Assembly: GCF_014489555.1 (NCBI RefSeq)
Contig: NZ_CP060784.1
Coordinates: forward strand, 434,001-498,000
Reading direction: 5' to 3'
DNA: 64,000 nucleotides
From: Hymenobacter qilianensis
GTDB taxonomy: Bacteria > Bacteroidota > Bacteroidia > Cytophagales > Hymenobacteraceae
Part shown: positions 47,514 through 58,392 of the stretch, piece after piece
How the letters are laid out: each line of letters starts with the position of its first letter
How positions within the stretch are numbered: position 1 is the first letter of the stretch
Translations under genes and position numbers: made by a program
The notes under the pieces: model-generated
Seen by the model: the letters and a program-made list of their open reading frames with translations, nothing else
Told to the model about the DNA's origin: nothing
Databases searched by the model: none

Positions 47514-48452
47514 ATGAAAGTTACCGTAGTTGGGGCTGGCAACGTGGGCGCAACTTGCGCTGATGTACTCGCCACCCGCGAAATCGCCAACGAAATTGTT
47601 CTCGTTGATATTAAGGAAGGCTTCGCCGAAGGCAAAGCGCTGGACATCTGGCAGAAGTCGCCCATTATCGGCTACGACTCCCGTACCGTAGGTGTCACCG
47701 GCGACTACAGCCGCACCGCCGACTCGGAGGTAGTTGTTATCACCTCGGGCCTGCCCCGTAAGCCCGGCATGAGCCGCGACGACCTGATTTCGACCAACGC
47801 TGGCATCGTAAAATCGGTGACGGAGCAGGTAGTGAAGTACTCGCCCAACGCTATTATCATCGTCGTTTCTAACCCGCTCGACGTGATGACTTACCAGGCC
47901 CACCTCACCTCCGGTTTGCCCCGTGAGAAGGTGTTTGGTATGGCCGGCATCCTGGACACGGCTCGCTACCGCGCTTTCCTGGCTGAAGCGCTGAATGTGA
48001 GCCCCAAAGACATTCAGGCCGTACTTATGGGCGGCCACGGCGACACCATGGTGCCCCTACCCCGCTACACCACAGTGGGCGGCATTCCGGTGACGGAGCT
48101 TATCGGCAAAGCCGAGCTTGACGCTATCGTGCAGCGCACTGCTGTGGGTGGTGGCGAGCTAGTGAAGCTAATGGGTACTTCGGCCTGGTACGCTCCCGGT
48201 GCTGCTGCTGCGCAAATGGTAGAAGCCATTGTGCGCGACCAGCGCCGCGTGTTCCCTGTCTGCATCAAGCTGGAAGGCGAATACGGCATCGACGGCGTGT
48301 ACCTCGGTGCACCTGTTATTCTGGGTAAAAATGGTATCGAGCGTGTTATCGAACTGCAACTCAATGATGAAGAGAAGCAATTGCTCGAAACTTCGCGTGG
48401 CCACGTGAAAGAAGTAATGGAAGCTCTGGACAACATGACCCAGACCGCTTAG
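47514..48452 (+). CDS. mdh: Malate dehydrogenase
   Basis: This TCA-cycle enzyme of the LDH-like MDH type has 312 residues: NAD site VTVVGAGNVGATCADVLA, substrate Arg residues in GLPRKPGMSRDDLISTNA, VVSNPLDVMTYQA and the catalytic His in MGGHGDTMVPLPRYT. The start ATG follows a region with no clear promoter box. It is followed by a strong terminator and a dispersed palindrome. Confidence 0.96.
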   Translation: MKVTVVGAGNVGATCADVLATREIANEIVLVDIKEGFAEGKALDIWQKSPIIGYDSRTVGVTGDYSRTADSEVVVITSGLPRKPGMSRDDLISTNAGIVKSVTEQVVKYSPNAIIIVVSNPLDVMTYQAHLTSGLPREKVFGMAGILDTARYRAFLAEALNVSPKDIQAVLMGGHGDTMVPLPRYTTVGGIPVTELIGKAELDAIVQRTAVGGGELVKLMGTSAWYAPGAAAAQMVEAIVRDQRRVFPVCIKLEGEYGIDGVYLGAPVILGKNGIERVIELQLNDEEKQLLETSRGHVKEVMEALDNMTQTA

Positions 48453-48469
48453 TCTCCATTCAGCAGATA

Positions 48470-48506
48470 AAAAAGCCCCCCAGACCAAGTCTGGGGGCTT
48501 TTTTAT
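48470..48506 (+). terminator. Terminator after mdh
   Basis: AAAAAAGCCCCCCAGAC pairs with GTCTGGGGGCTTTTTT around CAA (six C opposite five G). Confidence 0.92.
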
Positions 48507-48550
48507 TGCGTATCATGCAGAGGCGCAGCCGAAGCGTCTTGCGCGTTTGC

Positions 48551-48670
48551 TTGCAAAAGTACCTGTCATGCAGAGCGGAGCGAAGCATCTCGCGTGTTTA
48601 TCAGGATTACTACTCCCACATCAGCACGCGAGATGCTTCGCTCCGCTCTGCATGACAGGTACTTTTGCAA
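48551..48670. repeat. Dispersed palindrome copy with 46-bp perfect arms
   Basis: The arms 48551-48596 and 48625-48670 are perfect reverse complements; outside the family core they share an extra TTGCAAAAGTACCT end. The loop holds AGGATTACTACTCCCACATC. Just before it, 48515-48540 (CATGCAGAGGCGCAGCCGAAG) is a degenerate extra half-copy. It separates mdh from the converging rhomboid gene. Confidence 0.92.
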
Positions 48671-48685
48671 AGACGGCACGTATGG

Positions 48686-49574
48686 TTACTTCTGACTTGC
48701 CCTGAACAGCTTCTGTTTTTCGTCCTTCGACAAGCTCTCGTAGCCGGAGCGGGAAATCTTATCCAGAATCAAGTCAATCTCGTCTTGCTCGGGCTTAACG
48801 ATAGTGCCTTTGCGCGCAGCAGCAGGCGAAGCAGGCTGACTACGGTGCGTAACCTTTAAGCGCGGACGGCCGCTGAAAAGCCCCCCAAGCCAATCACCGA
48901 CAGCCTGTACTGGCCGCCCCAAATCGGTGCCGCGCTGCAGCATCTTGATGAAGCTAAAGCCAAAGATTGCCCCCCGATATGAGCGATTTCGCCCCCTGCA
49001 TTACTTCCATCAATACCGGCTAGGGATATTAGCACAACTACAAAAGCGATGTACTTGATCTTAACCGGCCCAATCAGGATCAGACTGAAAGTGTAATCGG
49101 GCAACAAAGTGGCGGCGGCCACAATGATAGCCGTAACCGCCCCAGATGCACCCAATACTTCAGCCAACGGGCCATTGCGGTAAGCCGGCACCAAGTTATA
49201 AGCCAGCAGGAACAACGCTGCGCCCGCCAAGGCACCCAGGATATACAGGCTCACGAGCTTTCGGTCGCCGAGGTATTCGCGTACCAGGGAGCCAAACCAA
49301 TACAGGTTCAGTAGATTAAAAATGATGTGCAGAAAGCCTTGGTGCAGAAAAGCATACGTCAGCACCGACCACGGCCGGCGAACCAGCGCACCCAGGTCGG
49401 CAGGCAGGCTGAACAAGCGCACGATGCTCTCATAGATGCCCGCGCCCCAGCCAAAAACGTTACCGCCTTGATCAGAATCAACACGACGAATACCAGGATG
49501 TTGATCAGCAGCAGCTGATTCAGGGCATTGTCGCGGCGGCTAAAGGCGGTGCGGATATCGTTTACAATACTCAT
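48686..49574 (-). CDS. Rhomboid family intramembrane serine protease, frame broken twice
   Basis: Rhomboids cut membrane proteins inside the bilayer. Three frames give about 296 residues: MSIVNDIRTAFSRRDNALNQ and a first helix; the core with LTYAFLHQGFLHIIFNLLNLYWFG, the catalytic Ser in VLGASGAVTAII and His in GEIAHIGG; then MLQRGTDLGRPV and a cytosolic tail ending in a short helical domain (IDLILDKISRSGYESLSKDE). Single added bases at 49445-49448 (giving VTFLAGGAGIYESIVRLF) and at 48970-48975 (giving AHIGGAIFGFSFIKM) restore it. The second site is a motif copy. It is followed by a second rhomboid gene upstream. Confidence 0.86.
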
Positions 49575-49601
49575 GAAAAACGCAGCAGGTATTAACCGTT
49601 A

Positions 49602-50377
49602 TTAGTACATCCGGGTGCGGTTGCGCTCCCAGAGTTTCAACAAAATGAACCCTATCAATATTCCACCCAAGTGAGCGAAGTGCGCCACATTGTCGCCCGG
49701 CACCCGCTTGAAGCCCGCATAAAGCTCATAGATGCCATACAAAGCGACAAAGTATTTGGCCTTGATAGGAAAAGGAAAGAACAGAAGCATGAGCTCCGTA
49801 TTGGGGAACAAATAGGCGAAGGCGAACAAAATACCGAACAGCGCCCCGAAGCGCCCACCATGGGTGAGTTGAAGCTGCGGCTAAAAATGGCATCAATGGT
49901 TTCATTAGCTGAGGCTATCAAGCCAGCATCATCAGGGTTGCGCTGCAAGGCGGCGGCCACCACTTCAAAGCCTCGGGCCTCGGGCGCATTATCGCGGAAG
50001 AAGTCGGCGAAAGCCACACCGGAAGGCTCCTGCTGAAAGGCAAGCCGCGCCTCGTTCATTTTATTCAGCTCATAAAACCGCACGCCCGAATACAGAATAC
50101 CAGCTCCAATTCCGCAGATCAACCAGAATGTCAGAAACCGCTGCGGCCCCCAGCGCTGCTCCAATAGTGGCCCAAAGGAAATAAGACCGAACATGTTGCC
50201 GAAAATGTGCCCTAGGCCGCCGTGCATAAACATATAGGTCAGAAACTGCCAGGGCTGAAAGCTTTGCGAGCCTACAGGATACAAAGCCAGCCAGCCGAGC
50301 CCAAGCTGCGTAGCGAGCAGAAACACGCCAATATTTATAAACAGTAGAATGCGAACTGTAGGAGTCAGATTGAACAT
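49602..50377 (-). CDS. Second rhomboid family protease, frame broken by one missing base
   Basis: The 258-residue product starts MFNLTPTVRILLFINIGVFLL, has LTYMFMHGGLGHIFGNMFGL, a long soluble loop of about 70 residues (NKMNEARLAFQQEPSGV and beyond), then the Ser motif MVGASGALFGILFAFAYLFP and the His in NVAHFAHLGGILIGF. Adding one G to the coding run at 49844-49847 joins both frames. It lies between mutL and the other rhomboid gene, all leftward, suggesting one unit. The substrates are unknown. Confidence 0.87.
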
Positions 50378-50515
50378 GAAGCGTAGGGAGGCAAATGAAA
50401 TGAGTTGCGCTACTAGTAACAGCAAACCGCGGCTATAGTCAGGCAGATTATTACGGCTTAAACGGTATTATCGCCTGAAACGATAACCAGGCTGAAAGCA
50501 GCGTAATTTATTTGC

Positions 50516-52449
50516 CTATCGGGTGAAGAAAGCTTGCAATTGGTCAAGCTCCAAAAGCACCAATGTTTTGCGGCCATCGGGCGTGTAGCCGGGCACGGCG
50601 CAGGCAAAAAGCCGATCAACCAAGGCGTTCATCTCTATTTCTGAAAGGCGGGCGTTGACAGCGACGCTGGCAACACGGCGCGCCAGGGCTCGTGCCATTT
50701 GCTCCCGTCGGTCTAGCTTTACGGGGCCAGCGTGGGTGCGAAACTGCTCAATCAGTCCTTCGAATAGCTCCTTTTCGTCGCGGGCGGGCACATCGGCCGG
50801 AATGCCTTCCACGGCAATGGTGTGGGGGCCAAATTCGGTGAAGCGGAAACCCAAAGCGTGCAGCGCATCCGTGACTTCGCGCAGCACGGCAAAATCGGCG
50901 GGCGAAAAAGTGACGGTGCGCGGGAAAAGCAGGGTTTGAGAAGCGCCGCCTTCCCGCTCCAAAGCTTGCGTATACTGCTCATACAGAATCCGCTCACGGG
51001 CCGCCAGCTGGTCGATCAGCATCACCCCCGATTTCACCGGCACCAGCACGTACTGCTGATGCACCTGAATAACCTTGCTGCCCGGTCCCGCCTGATTTTC
51101 TCGCAAGGGCAGCTCAGGTGTGGCAGTCTCTACCAATGCCAGCGCATCATCTGAAGGTGGGAGCGCGTCGGTGGCTTCGGCTTCTATATCAGGAAGGGCC
51201 GTCTGGCCGAGCGAGCGGTAGAAGTCTTCCAAATCCCGTTTGGCCTGATCGGTAGGTCTGGGGGCAAATTCCGATCTTGGGGGGCAAATCGGTCGGGCTG
51301 CCGCTCACGTGGAGAAGGCGAGGCCGCCTGCGCTGCCGCTGCTGATAAGGCATCGGGCCGGTACTCGTCGGAAAAGGAATTATGGCTGGCGCCCGAACTA
51401 CGCAAGGGACGAATCGGAGCGAAGTTCACATCGCCCTCGAAGTCCAACGACGGCGCCATATTATGTATCCCTAAGGACTGCTTCACGGCGGCCCGCACAA
51501 TGGCATACACCGTTTTCTCGTCCTCAAACTTTATTTCCGTCTTGGTCGGGTGCACGTTGATGTCGATGGTCTTGGGATCAAGCTCCAGAAACAGCACGTA
51601 AAACGGATGAGTATCGCGAGGCAACAGGCCTTCGTAGGCAGCCAGCACCGCGTGGTTGAGATAAGCCGAACGGATAAAGCGGTTGTTCACGAAGAAAAAC
51701 TGGTCGCCCCGGCTCTTCTTCGCCGACTCCGGCTTACCGATAAATCCTTTGATGGTAATAAAGGGCGTTACCTCCTCGCAAGCCGCCAGTTGCTCCTTGT
51801 AGCCATTGCCCAGCAAGGCCACAATGCGCTGACTTAGCTTGCCGGCCGGCAGGTTGAACACCTCCAGCTCATTCTGATAAAGCGAAAATGTTGTCTGCGG
51901 ATTTGCCAAGGCTACATGCTGAAACTCATCCAGAATGTGGCGCATCTCTACCGCGTTGCTCTTCAGAAAGTTACGCCGCGCCGGCACGTTGTAAAAAAGA
52001 TTCTTTACCGCAATGCTGGTACCATCCGGGCAAGCCACGGGCTGCTGGCTCATCACTTGGGAGCCTTCTACCAATAACAAGGTGCCTGTGTCGTATTCGC
52101 GTTGTTTAGTGCGCAATTCCAGCTGAGCTACGGCGGCAATAGATGCCAGCGCCTCTCCCCGAAAACCAAGGGTACGAATTCGAAACAAATCTTCGGTGGA
52201 ACGAATCTTGCTCGTGGCGTGGCGTTCCAAACTCATGCGGGCATCGGTAGGCGACATCCCGGCTCCGTTGTCTACCACTTGCACGAGCTGCTTGCCGGCA
52301 TCTTTGATAATTAGCTGCACCTGCGAAGCACCCGCGTCCACGGCATTTTCCAGTAATTCCTTCACCACGGATGCCGGACGCTGGACCACCTCGCCGGCCG
52401 CAATCTGGTTAGCGAGGTACTCGGGTAGCAATTGAATCACGTCCGCCAT
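50516..52449 (-). CDS. mutL: DNA mismatch repair protein MutL, frame broken by one missing base
   Basis: MutL links mismatch recognition to strand cutting. The N-terminal GHKL ATPase is clear: [32 protein letters not shown] and [15 protein letters not shown]. The second frame gives the C-terminal dimer domain, with [29 protein letters not shown] and [22 protein letters not shown]. Adding one C to the coding run at 51260-51264 (motif copy AATTTGCCCCC) joins them at about 644 residues. In the endonuclease motif DQHA(x)2E the His is Leu here (DQLAARE), which may weaken nicking. It is divergent from the GH3 gene. Confidence 0.9.
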
Positions 52450-52733
52450 CGACCGGGAACTGAGGAGGTTAAGAATGAAGTTAGCAGGAGTAAAAAGGCC
52501 TTAAATACCGCTAAAACAGTCCAAGGCCGAGAAATTATCCGTAAGTTCGCGGTCAACTTCGGTTTGTGCAACCCCGTCCTGGGAAGCCAAACCAGCTACC
52601 TGAGCAGTGCGAAAACCGGGTGCCCTGGGTCAGCCAAAACGACTACAGCCCCACTCGCCAGTGCTTCCTGAAAGGGACAAAAGTAGGGCTATTTCCGCTC
52701 GTTTTCAACGCTACTATTACACCAGCCGAGCCA

Positions 52734-55705
52734 ATGCTCAAGGATTATTCGATTAGACTTTTGCTGCTACTGCTGGCCATCACGGGTCTGATCATTTCGT
52801 CTTCGTCTCCGATTGACAAAGATGTACGCCCCATGTCGCCGGCTGAGCAGAACTGGGTGGACAGCGTGTATAGCTCTCTCACCCCTGACCAGCGTTTGGG
52901 TCAGTTATTCATGGTGGCCGCATACTCCAACAAGGACCGCAAGCACGTACTCCAGATTGAGGAGTTGGTGCGCAATTATCACATTGGGGGGCTCATGTTT
53001 TTGCAGGGTGGTCCGCGTCGGCAAGCCTCTCTTACCAATCGATATCAAAAGCTAGCTAAGTTGCCCTTGCTTATCGCGATGGATGCTGAGTGGGGCCTTG
53101 ATATGCGCCTCGACAGTTCCATGCATTTCGCCAAGGCCATGACCCTGGGTGCCATGGACGACGATCAGTATGTGTATCAGATGGGCCGCGAAATTGCGCT
53201 CAACATGAAAGCCCTTGGCGTGCATGTAAGCTTTTCGCCGGTTATCGACGTCAACTCCAACCCCGATAATCCAGTTATTGGCAATCGTTCTTTCGGAGAA
53301 GATAAGGAGCAGGTTTCCAAGCGCGGCGTGGCCTATATCCGGGGCTTGCAGGACCACGGCATCATTGCCGTAGCCAAACACTTCCCCGGTCACGGCGACA
53401 CCGACACGGACTCCCATGTGGCTCTGCCAGTGGTGAATACCGATATGGCGCGCCTTACCAATGTCGACTTATATCCCTTTCAGCAGTCCTTCGAAGCGGG
53501 TGTAATGGGCGTGATGGTGGCTCATCTTTACATGCCGCTCTTCGATACGTTGCGTACGCAGACGACAACCCTGTCGCACAACCTGGTGACGGGTCTGCTG
53601 AAGGAGAAGATGGCCTATAGAGGGCTCGTTTTCACCGATGCTTTGAACATGAAGAGCGTCTCTAACCTGTACAAGCCAGGGGAAGTAGATGCGTTAGCGT
53701 TGGCGGCGGGCAATGATGTGCTGCTCTTCTCTGAAGATGTGCCGGTTGCCCTGCAGAAAATTCGCGAAGCCATCGCGGGGGGCAAAATTCAGCCGGCTGA
53801 CCTTGAGTACAGAATACGTAAGATTCTGCGGGCCAAGTACTGGGCCGGACTTAACCGCTACCGCCCGGTTGAGCTAACCAATTTGATGGCCAGCCTCAAC
53901 CGGCCGCTGAGCCGAATGGTGCAGCAGCAGATTTATGAGCACGCCGTTACGGTCGTTAAGAATCAGGACAACCTCTTGCCTTTCCACCGGCTTGATACGC
54001 TGCGCATTGCCTCTGTCACCATTGGTACGCCGGCCAGCGGGACGTACGCTACGCTGATGAATAAGTATCAGGGTGGCACGGTGTATTCAGTACCCAACCG
54101 CTACGCTCCCGACTCAACTTACGCGCGCATTCTATCGCGCCTCGGGCCCTATAATACGATAGTTGTAAGCTTGCATGGCATGAACAGTACGCCCGTGCAT
54201 AAGTATGGCATGGGTGATGGAGCCTTGAAATTCATTCAGCAGCTACAGGCCAACCCGCGTGTAAAAACGGTGGTGGTAGCCATGGGTAATGCCTACTCGC
54301 TCAAGTACCTGGAGGCGGCCCGAACCCTGGTTTGTGCTTATGAGGATAATTACCCTTCCCAGCTGGTAACTCCGCAGGTATTGTTTGGGGCTTTGCCTGC
54401 CAAGGGCCGTCTGCCCGTCACGGTATCGCCGACACTGAAGGCTGGTACCGGCCTGCCTACGCCCGACTTCCGTCGTCTGCGCTATGCAACGCCGGAAAGC
54501 GAAGGATTAGATTCCCGTGTTTTAGCCCAGATAGATAATATCGCCCTCGAAACGGTAGCTTATGCTGCGGCCCTGGCTGCCAGGTTTTGGTGGCCAAGAA
54601 TGGCGCCGTGATATTTGATAAAAGCTATGGCTTCAATACCTACGACCGCACTCAGCCAGTTAATAACAGCACGCTCTACGACCTAGCCTCGGTAACAAAA
54701 GTGGCCGGCACGTTGCAGGCGGCTATGTATCTTAAAGATCAAGGCAAGCTCAGTCTCGACGAAAAAGTATCGACGTATTTGCCGGAGCTACGCAATACCA
54801 ATAAGAAGGACATCATTGTGCGCGACTTACTGCTCCACCAAGCAGGCCTGAAGGCGGGTATTCCGATCTGGGAGCGCACCGTCACTAAGACTGGTCTTAA
54901 GCCGACTTTCTATGCCAGCACCCGCACTTCTGACTTCCCTAATGAAGTGGTGCCCGGTACTTACAGCGTCAAAACCGCCGAAGATTCTGTGTGGTTGTGG
55001 ACGATGCGCTCGGGCTTGTTACCTAAGATTAAAGGCAAGTATCCCTTGGAGTACAGCGACCTGACCTTTGTAATCGTGAAGCGCTTGTGCGAGAAGCTAT
55101 TGCAGCAGCCGATTGAAGAGTTTCTGGCCAAGCAGTTTTATCAGCCTTTGGGACTGAATACCATGACTTACAATCCGTTGCAGCGGTTTCCGAGCTCCTG
55201 CATCGCCCCTACCGAAAACGACACGTACTATCGTCGCTCCCAGCTGCGCGGCACGGTGCACGACCAGGGCGCGGCTATCGTAGGCGGCGTGGGTGGTCAC
55301 GCGGGTTTGTTTGCTAACTCCAACGATCTGGCCATTCTTATGCAGATGAATCTGCAGAATGGTCGCTACGGTGGGGTGCGCTTCTTTCAGTCGCCGGTGG
55401 TAACGGAATTCTCACGGCCGCAGATTGCGGGCAACCGTCGCGGGCTGGGCTGGGACCACGGTACTCCTGAAAAAGGACCGGGCCAGGGCCCAACATCAAG
55501 CATGGCGCCGCCCGCTACTTTCGGCCACACCGGCTTCACGGGTACGTGCGTGTGGCTCGATCCTGAAAACAAAATCGTCTATATCTTTCTTTCCAATCGA
55601 GTGTACCCCGATGCGGGCAACAACAAATTGATTCAAAACAACGTCCGCACACGCATCCACGACGTTATTTATAAGTCTTTCAGCAAAAGCATTTCCAAGA
55701 CATGA
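52734..55705 (+). CDS. Glycoside hydrolase family 3-serine hydrolase fusion, frame broken by one missing base
   Basis: An exported protein of about 990 residues. After a signal-like start (MLKDYSIRLLLLLLAITGLI) comes a NagZ-type GH3 domain: LLIAMDAEWGLDMRL, PVIDVNSNPDNPVIGNRSFG and IIAVAKHFPGHGDTDTDSHV (catalytic His/Asp loop), then a GH3 C-terminal domain. The second half is a beta-lactamase-like serine hydrolase: DLASVTKVAGTLQAAMYL (Ser-x-x-Lys), EYSDLTFVIV (Tyr motif) and GHTGFTG. Adding one C to CCC at 54571-54573 gives AYAAAPGCQVLVAKNGAVIF and joins them. It may recycle peptidoglycan fragments: the first domain cleaves GlcNAc, the second a peptide or ester. Confidence 0.87.
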
Positions 55706-55998
55706 CCTGTTGTCCGTCGTTTTTACACAACCTCTGATCCGTATGTGGCGGTAAGACATCTACCTGATGGCTTACCGCCAATTTTTTGCCCCCCACACAG
55801 AGTAACCTACTGCCTAGGCACTCGTTGAGCAATAGCATACCCGCGTTCGGGCCAACTACCCGACTTGTGTCTGCTCAAGAAGACTGCTGGGGGCTTTTTT
55901 AAGAATTATCGCACCACTCCAGCGCTGATTGCACTGCCACTCTCACCATTCACCAACCAATGACAGTCCACCTGAATTTTGGTGAAACCTCCCCTATC
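55706..55998. other. Intergenic stretch before bshA
   Basis: About 290 bases with no open frame that I accept. It holds two motif-type tracts, TTTTTTGCCCCCCACAC near 55785 and TGCTGGGGGCTTTTTT near 55886; only their GC cores can pair, so they do not form a good terminator. The bshA promoter should lie here. Confidence 0.4.
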
Positions 55999-57135
55999 AT
56001 GAACATCGGCATTGTTTGTTATCCCACCTTTGGAGGTTCCGGCGTAGTTGCTACGGAGCTAGGTAAAGCATTGGCTCTCAAAGGTCATCGTGTCCACTTT
56101 ATCACGTACAGCCAGCCCGTCCGCCTCGATTTTTTCAATGAGAACCTCTTCTATCATGAGGTGTATGTGCCGCCGTATCCGTTGTTTCAGTTTCCGCCTT
56201 ATGAGTTAGCCTTGGCTAGCAAAATGGTGGACATTGTGCAGCACGAGAAGCTGGATGTGCTACATGTGCACTATGCCATTCCGCACGCGTCGGCGGCTTA
56301 TATGGCCAAGCAGATTCTGCGTACCAAAGGCATTCAGATTCCGGTCATAACGACTCTGCACGGCACCGATATCACGCTTGTGGGCAAAGATGCCAGCTAC
56401 GAGCCGGTGGTGACATTCAGCATCAATCAGTCGGATGGGGTGACAGCGGTATCCGCCGATTTGCGGGCCGAGACCTATCAGTACTTTGCTATTGAAAAGG
56501 ACATTGAAGTCATTCCCAACTTCATTAATCTCGAGCGTTTCAAGAAGCAGAACAAGTCGCATTTCAAGGCCGCTATTGCCCCCGAAGGCGAGAAGCTGCT
56601 CATTCATACGTCTAACTTCCGCTCCGTGAAACGCGTGGAAGACGTGGTGCGCATTTTTGCGGGCGTGCGCAAAGAAATTCCGGCCAAGCTCTTGCTCGTG
56701 GGCGATGGCCCCGACCGGCCCCGCATCGAAAAGCTGTGCCGCGAAACCGGCTACCTCAGCGACATCCGCTTCCTGGGCAAGCTTGAAGCCGTAGAAGAAG
56801 TACTCAGCATCAGCGACTTATTCCTGATGCCTTCAGAAAAGGAAAGCTTCGGCTTAGCGGCGCTGGAAGCCATGGCCTGTGAGGTACCAGTTGTCAGCAC
56901 CAATGCGGGGGGCATTCCGGAGCTGAATGTGGATGGCGTAACGGGCACCACCAGCGCCGTTGGCGATGTGGAGGCGATGGTTAAAAACGCCCTCTTTATT
57001 CTGGCTGATGAAAACCTGCCCCGGTTCAAAGCTGCCGCCCGGGCCCGAGCAGAGGAGTTTGCCGTGGAAAAGATTGTGCCGCTGTACGAAGCCTGTTATC
57101 AACGTGCCATTGATTCTCAGTTGGCAGTAGTGTAG
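55999..57135 (+). CDS. bshA: N-acetyl-alpha-D-glucosaminyl L-malate synthase (bacillithiol pathway)
   Basis: BshA, a GT4 glycosyltransferase, joins UDP-GlcNAc and malate in the first step of bacillithiol synthesis, the low-molecular-weight thiol. The 378-residue product starts [26 protein letters not shown] and shows [51 protein letters not shown] and the sugar-nucleotide EX7E region [29 protein letters not shown]. An ATG 39 bases upstream is also open; the family starts at 55999. No other bsh gene is in the window. Confidence 0.93.
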   Translation: MNIGIVCYPTFGGSGVVATELGKALALKGHRVHFITYSQPVRLDFFNENLFYHEVYVPPYPLFQFPPYELALASKMVDIVQHEKLDVLHVHYAIPHASAAYMAKQILRTKGIQIPVITTLHGTDITLVGKDASYEPVVTFSINQSDGVTAVSADLRAETYQYFAIEKDIEVIPNFINLERFKKQNKSHFKAAIAPEGEKLLIHTSNFRSVKRVEDVVRIFAGVRKEIPAKLLLVGDGPDRPRIEKLCRETGYLSDIRFLGKLEAVEEVLSISDLFLMPSEKESFGLAALEAMACEVPVVSTNAGGIPELNVDGVTGTTSAVGDVEAMVKNALFILADENLPRFKAAARARAEEFAVEKIVPLYEACYQRAIDSQLAVV

Positions 57136-57149
57136 TTGTTATTAACTCA

Positions 57150-57187
57150 CAAAAAAGCCCCCAGAGAACATCTGGGGGCTTTTTTGT
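57150..57187. terminator. Bidirectional terminator
   Basis: AAAAAAGCCCCCAGA and TCTGGGGGCTTTTTT pair around GAACA, between converging genes. Confidence 0.92.
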
Positions 57188-57202
57188 GAGCACTAACGGA
57201 AT

Positions 57203-57739
57203 TTAAAATAGACTCGCTGCCTCTCGCTTTACTACATTCAACGCCCGGGCCGTAGGATCTACTTCTTCGGCAATTAATGTTTCAAGCACACGCTTAGCGA
57301 GTTCGGTGCCACGGGCCTGCTGGGGCGCTGGCAGTGCATGGTATGATTTATTGATCATGGTGAGCACATTTTCGCGGGCCTGCTTTACGTGGTCCCAGGC
57401 GTCGGGGCTCATGTATAGCTGCTGAGAAAGGTTGTGCTCAAACTCGGCGCGAATTTCCTGGAGCAGCAGGCGGTGAAACTCAGGAGCCGTTTGGCCGGCG
57501 CTGCTCAGGCGCACCAAGATATTATTGGGCGTGATTCGCTCCAGCAGCAACGTTACACGCTCATAGGCTTGCAGACGAATGGGCAGCGTTTCTTTGCTGC
57601 TTTGCAAGCGCAATTCGATCAGCCGCCGCTGCTGCTCCTTTTCAAAATATTGCTTGATGAGCAGAAACACCGAACCGGCCACAATAATGGCGGGCAGAAT
57701 GATTTTGAGTAATTCAAAAATATAGGCAGTAGTATCCAT
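57203..57739 (-). CDS. Membrane-anchored helical protein of unknown function
   Basis: The 178-residue product has one N-terminal membrane segment (LLKIILPAIIVAGSVFLLI) followed by a cytosolic helical region starting KQYFEKEQQRRLIELRLQSS and LPIRLQAYERVTLLLERITP. This type is common and uncharacterised in Bacteroidota. The coiled-coil-like Glu/Gln/Arg part may form an oligomer. Confidence 0.68.
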   Translation of the reverse strand: MDTTAYIFELLKIILPAIIVAGSVFLLIKQYFEKEQQRRLIELRLQSSKETLPIRLQAYERVTLLLERITPNNILVRLSSAGQTAPEFHRLLLQEIRAEFEHNLSQQLYMSPDAWDHVKQARENVLTMINKSYHALPAPQQARGTELAKRVLETLIAEEVDPTARALNVVKREAASLF

Positions 57740-57899
57740 GCGAGAGTATCAGGCCAAATTTGGCCAGGTGTAAAGGATAAATGGCTGTAAATGTTGACCG
57801 TAACTACCAAGCGACTGGCGTGGTCTTTGGGCAAAGATAACCAGTGAACCGGACCGGCCAACCGGCTGTTCTAACACTATACGAATCCTATAGTCTTCG

Positions 57900-57907
57900 T
57901 ATCTTTG
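57900..57907 (+). promoter_or_regulatory. Putative -7 box
   Basis: TATCTTTG matches TAnnTTTG exactly and lies 30 bases before the ATG of the Fe-S carrier gene; a clear -33 box is not seen. Confidence 0.45.
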
Positions 57908-57937
57908 CACCAGTCTTCTCTTAACCACGAACTCATT

Positions 57938-58291
57938 ATGGCAACGGCCGTTTCAACCAAAACTGCTCCCATCAGCCTCACCTCGCGGGCTTTGGTAGAA
58001 GTCAGAAATATCATTGAAGAAAAGAAAGTGCCCACCGAATACGGTTTGCGCATCGGTGTGCAGGGCGGCGGCTGCTCGGGCATGAGCTATTTGCTCGGTT
58101 TCGACAAAGCAAAAGACAACGATGAAGTGTACGACCTTGACGGTCTGCGCCTTATCATGGACAAGAAGCACGCGATGTACGTGCTAGGCATGGAGGTAGA
58201 CTTCCAGGACGGCCTGAACGCTCGCGGCTTTGTCTTCAATAACCCACAGGCTAAAAGCACCTGCGGCTGCGGTTCGTCGTTTTCAGCTTAA
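57938..58291 (+). CDS. A-type iron-sulfur carrier (HesB/IscA/ErpA family)
   Basis: The 117-residue product is an A-type carrier that passes Fe-S clusters to target enzymes. The three cysteines are in place: GGGCSGMSY and the C-terminal pair in STCGCGSSF. SLTSRALVEVRNIIEEKKV at the start and FDKAKDNDEVYDLDGLRLIMD in the middle are typical. I chose the ATG at 57938, next to a -7 box. No isc or suf gene is adjacent. Confidence 0.93.
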   Translation: MATAVSTKTAPISLTSRALVEVRNIIEEKKVPTEYGLRIGVQGGGCSGMSYLLGFDKAKDNDEVYDLDGLRLIMDKKHAMYVLGMEVDFQDGLNARGFVFNNPQAKSTCGCGSSFSA

Positions 58292-58317
58292 GAAACGAAC
58301 AGCTTCGCTTTTATCGT

Positions 58318-58353
58318 AAAGCCTTGCTTACATTCTGTAGGCAAGGCTTTTTG
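58318..58353 (+). terminator. Terminator after the Fe-S carrier gene
   Basis: AAAGCCTTGC pairs with GCAAGGCTTT around TTACATTCTGTAG, then TTTTG. Confidence 0.85.
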
Positions 58354-58392
58354 TTTGTCCTTATGCTGTTAAAAGCCGCGTAATCAGCAGGA

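Noticed and set aside
55785..55902. Long-range terminator before bshA
   Set aside because: Only the short GC cores of the two tracts could pair; the A/T flanks do not match and the loop would be about 90 bases.
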